A stretch of DNA of 64,000 bases from Thermohalobaculum sp038534135 (lineage in GTDB: Bacteria; Pseudomonadota; Alphaproteobacteria; Rhodobacterales; Rhodobacteraceae), in NCBI GenBank assembly GCA_038534135.1, contig JBCAXJ010000018.1, positions 10,947-74,946 of the forward strand, in the 5' to 3' direction. The notes below the pieces were generated by a model. It was not told the DNA's origin, made no database searches, and saw only the letters and a list, made by a program, of their open reading frames with translations. A program made the position numbers and the translations under genes. Numbering within the stretch: position 1 is the first letter of the stretch; the number at the start of each line of letters is the position of its first letter. Positions 24,012-34,330 of the stretch are shown here, piece after piece.

Positions 24012-25415
24012 TCAGCCGCCGGCGACAACCCAGCACAAAGCGGCGAAGACCGTCAACGCAGTGATCGAGTAGACCCCGTTCCACCGCCAGGTCAGCGTCG
24101 TCGGGGGCAGACCGGTCGTACCCGCCAACAGCAACGCCCCGGTCGCGTTGGGTGACGCCGTCATCGACAGCGCCCAGCCGAAACTCAGCGCCAGCGCCAC
24201 GTATTCCGGCTCGGCAGGCAGGGACGGCAGGGCAGACACCACGGCAGCCAGAAACACCACCATCATCATCGGGCTCAGCGCGATCTGACCACACAGCGTG
24301 ATCACGATCGGCAGAGCGGCCAGCAGCAGCCAGTCAGGAAGGCGGGCCTGTTCGGTCCAAACGGCGATCGCGTCCACCGGCGCCAGCTTCGCCGCCGAAA
24401 TCCCGATGAACCCCGCCGCACCCAGCAGGTAAGCCTCGCGCGCCATTTTCGGGATCGAGACCACGGCAATCTCGCGCAACCGCTCCGGCGCACTATCGAC
24501 CGCGCCACCCCGGCTTTGCACCAGAACCCAGCCGATCAGCATCACCGGTGCGACCGTCATCAGCGCCTGCGGTAGGCTCACGTCCACCGCCTCGACCACG
24601 GCCCAAGCGCCGACGACCAGCAGCGCATAGACGAACACAAGGTCCAATCCGGCACGCCACGGAAATGGCTCGGGCGGTTCGATCGCAAGCCGTGGCTTTC
24701 CCCACGTCAGCAGATCCTCGATCCAGCCGACGCCAAGCATCACGGCACTCAGCACCAGCGCCAGCAGGATCACCTTGACCGGGTCCAGCCCGGGGATTGC
24801 CGAGAAGATGATCACCTGCGTCAACGTCGTCGGCGCCCAGGTGATCACCATCGAAAACCCCCGGATCAGCGCGCTGATCTGGCGGCGCTCGCGCGTCTTC
24901 GCGCGCAACTCTTCCTCGGGCGACTTGATCGCGCGCGCGCGAACCCCGCGCTGGATCAGCGGGGCGAGCAGGCTAACGGCGCCAAAGTTCAGAAGAATAC
25001 CCGCCGTATGCCCGCCGAACCACATCGCGGCATACCGCTTGGCAGGCGGCTGCCGGGTCGTCCAGTCGCCAACCTTCAGGACCGAGGCCGAGGTCATCGC
25101 CGCCTCGCGCAGCAGCATCATCAGCAGGATGAACGCCGTGAAGAAGGCACCCTGGCGCAAGGCAAACCCCGCATCCGGCCAACCGCCCGGCTTGAACCAC
25201 AGACCAAACGCAAGCCCTCCGGCCACCGCAAACAACACCCATTCACGCGGACCGAACCGCGGCATCACCACGACCATCAGCACCAACGCCATGATCCGCG
25301 ACGGAACATCCGCCCACTCCTGACCAAAGATCAGCCGGGCCAACACCAGTGCCGACAGGATCATCAGGACGGCGGCACATATCCGGTCGAGGATGCTCGG
25401 TGCGGTCGGGGACAT
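24012..25415 (-). CDS. Large multi-pass permease of unknown substrate
   Basis: A 467-residue membrane protein with about 12 to 13 helices. Cytoplasmic loops include EEELRAKTRERRQISALIRG. Two repeat-like segments, ITWAPTTLTQVIIFSAIPG and MTASPNATGALLLAGTTG, resemble the paired re-entrant loops of ion-transporter (IT) superfamily carriers for dicarboxylates or other anions. I do not recognise the exact family. It lies between two CaiB-family genes, which hints at uptake of an organic acid that is then made into a CoA ester (inference). Confidence 0.6.
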   Translation of the reverse strand: MSPTAPSILDRICAAVLMILSALVLARLIFGQEWADVPSRIMALVLMVVVMPRFGPREWVLFAVAGGLAFGLWFKPGGWPDAGFALRQGAFFTAFILLMMLLREAAMTSASVLKVGDWTTRQPPAKRYAAMWFGGHTAGILLNFGAVSLLAPLIQRGVRARAIKSPEEELRAKTRERRQISALIRGFSMVITWAPTTLTQVIIFSAIPGLDPVKVILLALVLSAVMLGVGWIEDLLTWGKPRLAIEPPEPFPWRAGLDLVFVYALLVVGAWAVVEAVDVSLPQALMTVAPVMLIGWVLVQSRGGAVDSAPERLREIAVVSIPKMAREAYLLGAAGFIGISAAKLAPVDAIAVWTEQARLPDWLLLAALPIVITLCGQIALSPMMMVVFLAAVVSALPSLPAEPEYVALALSFGWALSMTASPNATGALLLAGTTGLPPTTLTWRWNGVYSITALTVFAALCWVVAGG

Positions 25416-25492
25416 TGCGCGGGACGCCCGGTTGCGGAAGGATGCCTCCCCATACCGCCCCGCTCGCGCGCGGACCAGACAGGGGAGTGATC

Positions 25493-26605
25493 ATGCAGTC
25501 GGACCAACCGCTCGCCGGGAAACTGGTTATTGACCTGACGCAGGGGATCGCCGGTCCCTATTGCGGCCGCCTGCTTGCCGAGCACGGCGCACGGGTGATC
25601 AAGATCGAACCGCCCGGCGGCGACTGGGTGCGCGGGCTGGGTGACGGTCCGGAAGGCGAGTCGGTTCACTTTCTCTACTACAACCTCGGCAAAGAAAGCA
25701 TCACGCTCGATCTGAAGTCCGAGAGCGGTCTGACCGCCGCTCTGGCACTGATCGAGAAGGCGGATGTTGTCCTGGAAAGCGCCCGGCCGGGCGTGTCCGA
25801 ACGTCTCGGCGTCGGGTTCGAAGACGTGAAGGCCCTGAATCCGCGCATAACCTATCTCTCGGTTTCCGGCTTCGGGCACACCGGTCCCCGCGCCAACGAT
25901 CCGCTGACGGATGCGGTCGCGCAAAGTTTCTCAGGCATGATTTCCGTCAACCACGGAGAGGACGGCGTTCCGCACAAGCTGCACACCACGATCATCGACT
26001 CCGTGACAGGGATCTACGCGTTCCAAGCCGTGTCGATGGCATTGTTCGGCGGCGTCACCGAAGCCCGGCACCTCGATGTCTCGTTGATGCAGGCAGCGGC
26101 TGCCGCGATGGGTCCAAAGATCATGGAGTTTGCCCATCTTGGCCGCGCCCCGATGCTATTGAACCCGCCTGCCGGAGCTTACCAGACCGCCGATGGCTGG
26201 CTGACCGTCACACTGGTCAAAGAGCAGCATTTCACATCGCTCGTCAAAGCCATGGGACTAAACGAACTCGCCACGGATCCGCGCTATGCCTCGTTTGCGA
26301 CACGCCAAGAGAACGAAGCAACGCTGAAGCCATCGATCGCCACACGCATGAAGGAGCGTCCGACGGCGGAGTGGCTCGATCTGTTCGAGGCAAACGGCGT
26401 GCTGGCAGGCCGGATCAACGATTTCGGGATGTGGCTGGAGGAACCGCAGGTCGCCGCCACACATGCCGCCGACCCGACGACTGTCACCGGTACGTCGATC
26501 TTGCCGGTCGCACGCACCCCGGCCCGCGCGCCCGAGACCCGCGCGGCACCAAAGACCGGCGAACACACGATCGACATCCTTTCTGAGTTCGGGCTCGCAA
26601 CATGA
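25493..26605 (+). CDS. CaiB/BaiF family CoA-transferase
   Basis: A 370-residue family III CoA-transferase. The N-terminal LVIDLTQGIAGPYCGRLLAEHGARVIKIE binds CoA, and GGDWVRGLG follows. The probable catalytic Asp is in TTIIDSVTGIYAFQA, and HLDVSLMQAAAAAM is the family's later motif. The racemase His/Asp set is absent, so transfer of CoA between acids is more likely. AGGGGAG precedes ATG 25493. It overlaps the MaoC gene by four bases, so the two are coupled. Confidence 0.88.
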   Translation: MQSDQPLAGKLVIDLTQGIAGPYCGRLLAEHGARVIKIEPPGGDWVRGLGDGPEGESVHFLYYNLGKESITLDLKSESGLTAALALIEKADVVLESARPGVSERLGVGFEDVKALNPRITYLSVSGFGHTGPRANDPLTDAVAQSFSGMISVNHGEDGVPHKLHTTIIDSVTGIYAFQAVSMALFGGVTEARHLDVSLMQAAAAAMGPKIMEFAHLGRAPMLLNPPAGAYQTADGWLTVTLVKEQHFTSLVKAMGLNELATDPRYASFATRQENEATLKPSIATRMKERPTAEWLDLFEANGVLAGRINDFGMWLEEPQVAATHAADPTTVTGTSILPVARTPARAPETRAAPKTGEHTIDILSEFGLAT

Positions 26606-27096
26606 CCGAGACCTTCGATCCCGCGCAGCACAAGTTCTGCGAGACCCGCTGGTTCGAGGACTGGGAGGTTGGCGAAAAGTTCTATGTGCCATCCCGCACG
26701 ATGACGGATGCACTCTTCAGCGCGTTCCAACTGGCCAGCGGTGACAACCATCCGATCCACTACGACCGGCCGTATTGCCAGGCGCGCGGGCACCGCGACC
26801 TGCTGGCGCACGGGTATCAGGTCGTCGCCCAAGCCTGTGCCGGTGCCAGCGTCCTGCCACATCATATGGGTGAGGCGTTGATCGGGTTTCTGGAACAGTC
26901 TTCGCGCTTCCTGGCGCCAGTTTATGCAGGCGATACGCTTTACCCGATGCTCGAGATTGCGGATCTGAAGGAAGGCCGTACGACTGGCGTGGTCACAGTG
27001 ACGCTGGCTATCCACAATCAAGACGGTACACTTGTGTGCGACGGGAATCAGAAATACCTGCTGCGGAGGCGATCGGCGCTGCCCAGGTCGGAGTAA
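26602..27096 (+). CDS. MaoC-like enoyl-CoA hydratase
   Basis: A 164-residue single hot-dog-fold hydratase. The catalytic Asp/His pair is seen in LASGDNHPIHYDRPYC, the family signature. RTMTDALFSAFQLASGD precedes it and LLAHGYQVVAQ follows. It adds water to an enoyl-CoA or removes it from a hydroxyacyl-CoA. ATGA overlap with the CoA-transferase suggests that the two enzymes act one after the other, the acid being activated and then hydrated. Confidence 0.88.
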   Translation: MTETFDPAQHKFCETRWFEDWEVGEKFYVPSRTMTDALFSAFQLASGDNHPIHYDRPYCQARGHRDLLAHGYQVVAQACAGASVLPHHMGEALIGFLEQSSRFLAPVYAGDTLYPMLEIADLKEGRTTGVVTVTLAIHNQDGTLVCDGNQKYLLRRRSALPRSE

Positions 27097-27205
27097 GCTG
27101 CGGCGCTTGAATCCGAATATGGAATGTGTTTCCACTGAGTGAAGCTGGCGTGTCCCAACTGTTGTGGAAGTCCGGGGCCTTTCCTCCTACCCTGAGGGTG
27201 TGATG

Positions 27206-27952
27206 ATGGCTGCAGTACCAAATCTGATCGCGGATCTTGGCAGATGCGAAACCTGTCCGATCCGCCAGCGCGCCATTTGCAGCTATTCCAGCCCGGCGGA
27301 GCTTGTCGAACTCGACAAGGCAAAGTTCTATCGTGATTACGAACCGGGGCAGGAGATCGTTGGCGAAGGCGAACCGACAACGTCCCTTGGCTCGCTGGTA
27401 TCCGGCGTCGTAGCGCTCCACAAATCGCTGGAGGATGGTCGCCGACAGGTCGTCGGTCTGCTGTTCGCCTCGGATTTCATCGGTCGTCCTTTCAGACCGA
27501 AAGCGCCCTACGAAGCGGTCGCGGTTACACCGGTCAAAATGTGCCTGTTCCAACGGCCTGCTTTCGAGAAGCTGATCTCGGAAAGCGCAGCGCTGCAACG
27601 CCGACTGCTCGAGATGACACTTGACGAGCTTGATGCCGCGCGCGACTGGCTCGTACTGCTGGGGCGAAAGACGGCACGTGAACGCCTCGCCAGTCTGTTG
27701 CTGATCCTCGCCCGGCGCGAAGCAAAGCTCAAAGGCGTCGATATTGCCTCGGGCATCGAGGCGCAGATCCCACTGACCCGTGAATCAATCGCCGAGTTCC
27801 TGGGGCTGACGATCGAAACCGTCAGCCGCCAGTTCACATCGCTGCGCCGCGACGGTGTGATCGACCTACCGGATAAACGGACCTTCCGGATCGCCGATAT
27901 TGAAGCCTTGCAGGAACTCGCCGGCGAGGACGATGCGCTCGACGACTTCTGA
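27206..27952 (+). CDS. fnrL: FNR-type oxygen-sensing regulator (FnrL)
   Basis: A 248-residue Crp/Fnr protein. Three cysteines in CETCPIRQRAIC (14, 17, 25) and a fourth at 113 (VKMCLF) can hold the [4Fe-4S] cluster that is lost in air. The sensor domain has the usual jelly-roll glycines, and the long dimer helix precedes a helix-turn-helix with TIETVSRQFTSLRRDG, whose Glu and Ser-Arg read TTGAT half-sites. GAGGG at 27194-27198 fits ATG 27206. It lies 1.9 kb before ccoN, whose promoter and that of ccoG carry perfect FNR boxes. Confidence 0.93.
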   Translation: MAAVPNLIADLGRCETCPIRQRAICSYSSPAELVELDKAKFYRDYEPGQEIVGEGEPTTSLGSLVSGVVALHKSLEDGRRQVVGLLFASDFIGRPFRPKAPYEAVAVTPVKMCLFQRPAFEKLISESAALQRRLLEMTLDELDAARDWLVLLGRKTARERLASLLLILARREAKLKGVDIASGIEAQIPLTRESIAEFLGLTIETVSRQFTSLRRDGVIDLPDKRTFRIADIEALQELAGEDDALDDF

Positions 27953-27962
27953 TCCCGCAGGC

Positions 27963-28976
27963 TCAGAACCCCTCCAGCACCATCTTGCCTTTCGCCGTGC
28001 CGCTTGCCAGCGTCCGGTGCGCAGCCCGGATGTTCGCGGCACAGATTTTTCCCAAGACCTGGGTCGCGGTCGAACGGATGCGGCCTTCGTCCAGCAAACC
28101 GGCCGCGGCGTTCAGGATCTCACCCTGACGCGCAATGTCCGCTGTGCCGAACAGTGAGCGCGTGAACATCAGTTCCCAGTGGACCGAGACCGACTTCGGC
28201 TTGAAGGGCATGATATCCATGACCTCCGGATCATCGATCAGCCCGAAGCGCCCTTGCGGGGCGATCAACTCCGCGATCTGCGCTGCATAGTTTTGCGTAT
28301 GCGTCGTAGAAAAGACAAACCCCGGTGCGCCCAGGCCAAGCGCCTCGATCTGAGACCCGAGCGGTTCACTATGATTAATCACGTAATGCGCCCCAAGCTC
28401 CTTGGCCCAGGCTTGCGTCTCGGGCCGGGACGCCGTTGCGATGACCGTCAGATTTGTTCTGGCCCGCAGCAACTGGATTGCGATCGAGCCGACCCCACCG
28501 GCGCCACCGATGATCAGGACAGCCGGGGCTGCGCCCGGAACGGGATATTCGACACGCAGCCGATCGAACAGCATCTCCCACGCCGTCAGAGTCGTCAGCG
28601 GCAGCGAGGCCGCGTCAGCATTCGAAACCGAGTGCGGCTTCCGCCCAACGATTCGCGAGTCGACCAGATGCAGCTCGGCGTTGGTGCCGGAACGGTCGAT
28701 CGCACCGGCGTACCAGACCATGTCCCCCGGCTTGAACGCCGCGACATCGGCGCCGACGCCGACCACTTCGCCCACAGCATCCCAGCCAAGGACATTCGGC
28801 AGGTCACCCTCGGGCGGACGGCGCATACGGATCTTGTAATCCACCGGATTGACCGAAATGGCCGCCACACGCACAAGCAGATCATGCCCTTCGGCAACCG
28901 GCTCAGAAGCTTCGAAATCAACCAGCGCCCCATCGTCGTCCAAAGCGCCCTGCTTGATGTATCCAACCGCTTTCAT
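27963..28976 (-). CDS. Zinc-type alcohol dehydrogenase-like MDR reductase
   Basis: A 337-residue MDR protein. The front MKAVGYIKQGAL and VNPVDYKIRMRRPPEGDLPNV are typical of the AdhC2/YogA-like branch. The NAD(P) loop is IIGGAGGVGSIAIQLLRA, and the end IRAAHRTLASGTAKGKMVLEGF is the family tail. Zinc ligands are absent. It probably reduces enals or quinones. It follows the ABM-fold gene on the same strand, and both are divergent from an HxlR regulator, which suggests an inducible response to electrophiles. Confidence 0.88.
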   Translation of the reverse strand: MKAVGYIKQGALDDDGALVDFEASEPVAEGHDLLVRVAAISVNPVDYKIRMRRPPEGDLPNVLGWDAVGEVVGVGADVAAFKPGDMVWYAGAIDRSGTNAELHLVDSRIVGRKPHSVSNADAASLPLTTLTAWEMLFDRLRVEYPVPGAAPAVLIIGGAGGVGSIAIQLLRARTNLTVIATASRPETQAWAKELGAHYVINHSEPLGSQIEALGLGAPGFVFSTTHTQNYAAQIAELIAPQGRFGLIDDPEVMDIMPFKPKSVSVHWELMFTRSLFGTADIARQGEILNAAAGLLDEGRIRSTATQVLGKICAANIRAAHRTLASGTAKGKMVLEGF

Positions 28977-29014
28977 TGCAAATCCTCCTCGCCAATCAGA
29001 TGGACCGGAACCGA

Positions 29015-29302
29015 TCAGGCGATCTTGGTCATCTCGTTCAGAACGAAGGCATCGACCGCGCCCTCGGTGGCTTGCATATACGCGGCCAGATGCGGCGCGT
29101 TCATATGTGTCTGCCACAGTTCACGGCTCTCCCACGTCTCGTAGAACAAAAAGATGCCGGGAGTCTCGTTGTCGGCATGCAGATCGTATTGCACGCACCC
29201 CGCCTCGGCCCGCGTGATTGGAACCAGCTTCTCCAACTCGGCACGGACCAGCGCCTCCTTGCCCTTTGCAGCCGTAATCTGAGCCAGAATCGTCAGTGCC
29301 AT
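29015..29302 (-). CDS. ABM-domain monooxygenase-like protein (YgiN type)
   Basis: A 95-residue dimeric ferredoxin-like protein. ALTILAQITAAKGKEALVRAELEKL starts the first repeat, CVQYDLHADNETPGIFLFYETWES is the signature of quinol monooxygenases, and HMNAPHLAAYM holds the usual His. It may oxidise a quinol or remove reactive phenols. ATG 29302 is preceded by AAAGGAA. It is the first gene of a pair with the MDR reductase and is divergent from the HxlR gene. Confidence 0.85.
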   Translation of the reverse strand: MALTILAQITAAKGKEALVRAELEKLVPITRAEAGCVQYDLHADNETPGIFLFYETWESRELWQTHMNAPHLAAYMQATEGAVDAFVLNEMTKIA

Positions 29303-29430
29303 TGTGACTGTTCCTTTTGACATCCCGTCGATGGTGGGCATATGACCAACCAGTCGCAAACGCGCAAGTACGCACAAGATCGGCCTATAGGCACCAAATG
29401 CATACTGTAGACGACCAGGACACCAGGGGC

Positions 29431-29757
29431 ATGACCCGCTTTGAGCGGTATGACTGCAGCGGTGGCTGCCCGGTGGAAGGCGCGCTGGAACAGATCGCGG
29501 GCAAGTGGAAAGGCCTGATCATCTACCACCTGCTTGATGAGACGCTGCGCTTCAACGAACTCGCGCGCCGGGTCGGCACGGTGACACAGCGCAGCCTGAC
29601 CAAGCAGCTGCGCGAGCTGGAAGCGGACGGGATCGTCAATCGCAACGTCTTTGCCGTCGTCCCGCCCCGCGTCGAGTACAGCCTGACTGACAAGGGCCGC
29701 TGCCTGCGCGATGCGGTCGTCGCCCTGCGCCTTTGGGGAATGCAGTTCCCAAAATAG
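29431..29757 (+). CDS. HxlR-family transcriptional regulator
   Basis: About 108 residues. The front has Cys9 and Cys13 (DCSGGCPVEGALEQIAGKW), the family position of the redox-sensing cysteine in YodB/HypR-like members. The winged helix follows: LRFNELARRVGTVTQRSLTKQLRELEADGIV and the wing VVPPRVEYSLTDKG. It probably represses the divergent ABM/MDR pair until quinones or oxidants modify the cysteines (inference). ATG 29398 is in frame and would add 11 residues; AGGA at 29417-29420 favours 29431. Confidence 0.88.
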   Translation: MTRFERYDCSGGCPVEGALEQIAGKWKGLIIYHLLDETLRFNELARRVGTVTQRSLTKQLRELEADGIVNRNVFAVVPPRVEYSLTDKGRCLRDAVVALRLWGMQFPK

Positions 29758-29790
29758 GCTGCCGTACGTCACACCCGTCGCACACCAGCG

Positions 29791-29804
29791 TTGATCCAGA
29801 TCAA
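29791..29804. promoter_or_regulatory. FNR box upstream of ccoN
   Basis: TTGATCCAGATCAA is a perfect FNR palindrome (TTGAT-N4-ATCAA). Its centre is about 67 bases before the ccoN start. Together with fnrL upstream this indicates low-oxygen activation of ccoNOQP. Confidence 0.9.
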
Positions 29805-29864
29805 GGCGCCTATTGAGCAGGCGCAGCAACTTCGCCCGCAACGACAAAACCGCGGAGCGATGCC

Positions 29865-31487
<1,623 letters not shown>

Positions 31488-31492
31488 AACGC

Positions 31493-31657
31493 ATGCAACC
31501 CAACACCATCACCCGTGCCGGTCTCGCCCCCGGGACCAGCCTCTGCCGGGCCTTCTGCCGCGACTACGTGACCCTGACGGGCGAAGGGCTCTGCGCCTCC
31601 GGCCGTCATCTGACCCAGATGAAAGACACGACCGAGAAGGACGGGGATGATGACTGA
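31493..31657 (+). CDS. Small cysteine-containing ORF between ccoN and ccoO
   Basis: A 54-codon frame begins six bases after the ccoN stop, with GGAG at its front, and overlaps the ccoO start. The product has Cys18, Cys22 and Cys34 (LCRAFCRDYVTLTGEGLC) and an acidic tail (DTTEKDGDDD). Third positions are strongly G/C, as in genuine genes here. cbb3 operons normally go straight from ccoN to ccoO, so this is unusual. It has no membrane helix and I recognise no family. A metal or redox role is only a guess from the cysteines. Confidence 0.5.
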   Translation: MQPNTITRAGLAPGTSLCRAFCRDYVTLTGEGLCASGRHLTQMKDTTEKDGDDD

Positions 31658-32417
31658 CCAGACCCAACCCCAGGGCAAGGCGACCAAGTCGATCCTGCAG
31701 CATCACACCAAGATCGAGAAGCATGCGACGCTGCTGATGGTTCTCTCTCTCGTTGTGGTCGCCATCGGCGGCATCGTCGAGATTGCACCGCTGTTCTACC
31801 TGCAGAACACCATCGAAAAGGTGACGGGCATGCGGCCCTATTCACCGCTTGAATTGCTGGGCCGGCAGATCTACATCCGAGAGGGTTGCTACACCTGCCA
31901 CTCCCAGATGATCCGCCCGATGCGCGACGAGGTCGAACGCTATGGCCACTACTCGCTGGCGGCCGAGTCGATGTATGATCACCCGTTCCAATGGGGCTCG
32001 AAGCGCACCGGCCCGGATCTCGCCCGCGTTGGTGGCCGCTACTCGGACGACTGGCATGTCGACCACATGTACAATCCGCGTGATCTGGTGCCTGAATCGA
32101 TCATGCCCGGCTATCCATGGCTGGCGGACACCCCGCTCTACTATGACAACGTCGCGGGCCACCTGCAGGCCAACATCACCGTCGGGGTGCCCTACACCGA
32201 AGAGATGATCGCGACCGCGCTCACAGACGTCCGGGTCCAGGTCGATCCCGATCACGACGAGTTCGATGCGTTCATGGAGCGCTACCCAAAGGCGCAGGTT
32301 CGCAATTTCGATGGTCAGCGTGAGATCACCGAACTCGACGCCATCATCGCCTACATGCAGATGCTCGGCACGCTCGTGGACTTCTCGGTCTACGAAGCCG
32401 AAGCCAACTACCGCTGA
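31647..32417 (+). CDS. ccoO: cbb3-type oxidase subunit II (CcoO), mono-heme cytochrome c
   Basis: A 256-residue membrane-anchored cytochrome. One N-terminal helix (LLMVLSLVVVAIGGIVEI) is followed by the heme site REGCYTCHSQMIRPM with CxxCH and the distal Met probably in ESIMPGYPWL. It passes electrons from CcoP to CcoN. GAGAAGG at 31634-31640 serves ATG 31647; ATG 31650 is a near alternative. It overlaps the end of the small ORF by 11 bases. Confidence 0.95.
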   Translation: MMTDQTQPQGKATKSILQHHTKIEKHATLLMVLSLVVVAIGGIVEIAPLFYLQNTIEKVTGMRPYSPLELLGRQIYIREGCYTCHSQMIRPMRDEVERYGHYSLAAESMYDHPFQWGSKRTGPDLARVGGRYSDDWHVDHMYNPRDLVPESIMPGYPWLADTPLYYDNVAGHLQANITVGVPYTEEMIATALTDVRVQVDPDHDEFDAFMERYPKAQVRNFDGQREITELDAIIAYMQMLGTLVDFSVYEAEANYR

Positions 32418-32428
32418 GGGAGGGAGAG

Positions 32429-32593
32429 ATGGACACCTATACCCTGCTCCGCAGCTTTGCCGACAGCTGGTTCCTGATCGCGATGCTGCTGTTCTTCGTC
32501 GGACAGATCGTTTGGGCCTTCCGCCCGGGCTCGCGCAAACTGCACCGCGATTTGGCACATTTGCCCCTGCGCAATGACGAGCTGGAGGACTGA
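32429..32593 (+). CDS. ccoQ: cbb3-type oxidase small subunit (CcoQ/FixQ)
   Basis: A 54-residue single-helix protein: MDTYTLLRSFADSW, then the helix LIAMLLFFVGQIVWAFRPGS and a charged tail. This is the typical CcoQ form, which steadies the complex in the membrane. GGGAGGGAGAG stands just before ATG 32429. Eleven bases separate it from ccoO and three from ccoP. Confidence 0.93.
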   Translation: MDTYTLLRSFADSWFLIAMLLFFVGQIVWAFRPGSRKLHRDLAHLPLRNDELED

Positions 32594-32596
32594 CCC

Positions 32597-33463
32597 ATGA
32601 GCCAAAACGACCGCAAAATCGATGAAGCCACGGGTCAGGAGATCAAGTCCCACGAATGGGACGGCATCGCCGAGCTTGACACACCCCTGCCGCGCTGGTG
32701 GCTTTGGACTTTCTACATCACCATCGTCTGGGGCGTCATCTACACCATCGCCTATCCGGCCTGGCCCCGGATCTCGTCGGCAACGGCGGGAGTGCTGGGA
32801 TACTCCTCACGCGGTGAAGTCGCCGAGGCGATCGCCGCACACGAGGAGAGCAACGCGTTCATCATTGCCCGCACGGGAAATGCCAGCTTCGAAGAGATCA
32901 ACGCAGACGCAGATCTCGACAGCTTCGCCAAAGCGGGCGGTGCCGCGGTCTTCCGCACCTATTGCTCGCAGTGCCACGGCGCCGGGGCCGCGGGTGCCAA
33001 GGGATACCCGAACCTGATCGATGACGACTGGCTCTGGGGCGGCTCTGCGGATGCGATTGCGGCCAGCGTGCGACACGGCATCCGGTGGGAGTTCGACGAC
33101 GACACCCGCTATTCCGAGATGCCAGCCTTCGGACGCGACGAGATCCTGACGGCGGACGAGATCGAACTGGTCGCGGACTACGTTCTTTCGCTCTCAGGCC
33201 GGGGCGAGGCTTCCGATGATGGCGCCACGCTCTATGCAGACAACTGTGCCGCCTGCCATGGCGACGCTGGCCTCGGTGATCCGGAACAGGGTGCACCGAA
33301 CCTTGCCGATGCCATCTGGCTCTACGGCGCGGACCGCGACACGGTGATCGAGACCATCACTTACTCGCGCTTCGGCGTAATGCCATCCTGGTCCGAGCGT
33401 TTGACCGAGGCGCAGATCCGCCAGGTCGCCCACTATGTCCACACCCTTGGTGGCGGAGAATAA
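32597..33463 (+). CDS. ccoP: cbb3-type oxidase subunit III (CcoP), di-heme cytochrome c
   Basis: A 288-residue protein. The front KSHEWDGIAELDTPLPRWW and helix FYITIVWGVIYTIAYPAWP are typical of CcoP. Two c-type heme sites follow: CSQCHGAGAAGAKGYPN and CAACHGDAGLGDPEQGAPN, with Met ligands in YSEMPAFG and FGVMPSWSE. It accepts electrons from cytochrome c or bc1. It is the last gene of the operon, followed by a strong terminator. Confidence 0.96.
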   Translation: MSQNDRKIDEATGQEIKSHEWDGIAELDTPLPRWWLWTFYITIVWGVIYTIAYPAWPRISSATAGVLGYSSRGEVAEAIAAHEESNAFIIARTGNASFEEINADADLDSFAKAGGAAVFRTYCSQCHGAGAAGAKGYPNLIDDDWLWGGSADAIAASVRHGIRWEFDDDTRYSEMPAFGRDEILTADEIELVADYVLSLSGRGEASDDGATLYADNCAACHGDAGLGDPEQGAPNLADAIWLYGADRDTVIETITYSRFGVMPSWSERLTEAQIRQVAHYVHTLGGGE

Positions 33464-33548
33464 TCCAGGATCGGAGCCGGATTAACGCCCGCTCCGCGTT
33501 ACACGATCGACGCCGGTCAAGGGCGTTATGAATACCTCCTGTGACTTG

Positions 33549-33580
33549 GGCCCGCCGCGTGCGGGCCTTCTTTTTTTTTC
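33549..33580 (+). terminator. Rho-independent terminator of ccoNOQP
   Basis: A 7-bp GC stem (GGCCCGC at 33549-33555 with GCGGGCC at 33561-33567) and a 5-base loop, followed by a long T tract. Confidence 0.93.
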
Positions 33581-33614
33581 AGCGTCCGAATAAGTCTCGG
33601 CAGGGAAGAGATGG

Positions 33615-34238
33615 CTACTGCCGAACGAAGGCAGACCGGATCAGACCGAATCCGGCCAGCGCGAACAGCCCGGCGACGGCACCATCGATCCAGCGGCGAA
33701 CACTGCGATAGATCGCCATCGCACCGGGCGTCGAGAACACCACCGCATAAACCGAATAAATCAGCAAGCCCAATGCGATGCAAAGCGTTGTTGCCACGGC
33801 GACATACCCAGTCCCGCTGCCATCGGACAGTCCCAACGCCAGGACGGCCATCCAGGCAAACACCGCCTTCGGGTTCGAAAGATTCAGCAGCAACCCACTG
33901 CGAAACGCGCGCCTCGCGTGCCGAGGATCCGTCTGCGCGGGCGCCTCTGTCGCAGCGGATCGCGCGGATTGATACGCCAACCACAGCAGATACGCACCAC
34001 CCGCCAGCTTCAGAACGAACAGCGCCGAGGCCGAGGCTTGGAGCAGCGCGCCCAACCCCGTGGCCGCGACGACGCCCCAGAACGCCAGCCCGACGGACAG
34101 TCCCAGACCAAAGACCACGCCTGTCTTGCGTCCAGCACTCATCGCGACCGCAGCAACCGCCAATGTTGCAGGGCCGGGAGACGCCGCTGCCACGAAGAAT
34201 GCAACGGCAATGGTTGTCAGACTGGCAATATCGAGCAT
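33615..34238 (-). CDS. LysE/RhtB-family exporter
   Basis: A 207-residue protein with six membrane helices. The front ASPGPATLAVAAVAMSAGRKTG is the LysE/RhtB signature, and LNLSNPKAVFAWMAVLALG is the second family motif. Members export amino acids such as homoserine or threonine, or their analogues. It is the first of six minus-strand genes lying between the two halves of the cbb3 gene set. No regulator is adjacent. Confidence 0.9.
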   Translation of the reverse strand: MLDIASLTTIAVAFFVAAASPGPATLAVAAVAMSAGRKTGVVFGLGLSVGLAFWGVVAATGLGALLQASASALFVLKLAGGAYLLWLAYQSARSAATEAPAQTDPRHARRAFRSGLLLNLSNPKAVFAWMAVLALGLSDGSGTGYVAVATTLCIALGLLIYSVYAVVFSTPGAMAIYRSVRRWIDGAVAGLFALAGFGLIRSAFVRQ

Positions 34239-34330
34239 GTTCTGGCCCTCCTTTTCGCCGAACCCTCACATGACGACACACGCAGGTCCATGCCTGCGCA
34301 TCGCCGCGCGGCCCTCGCACGGTGAAAGCG

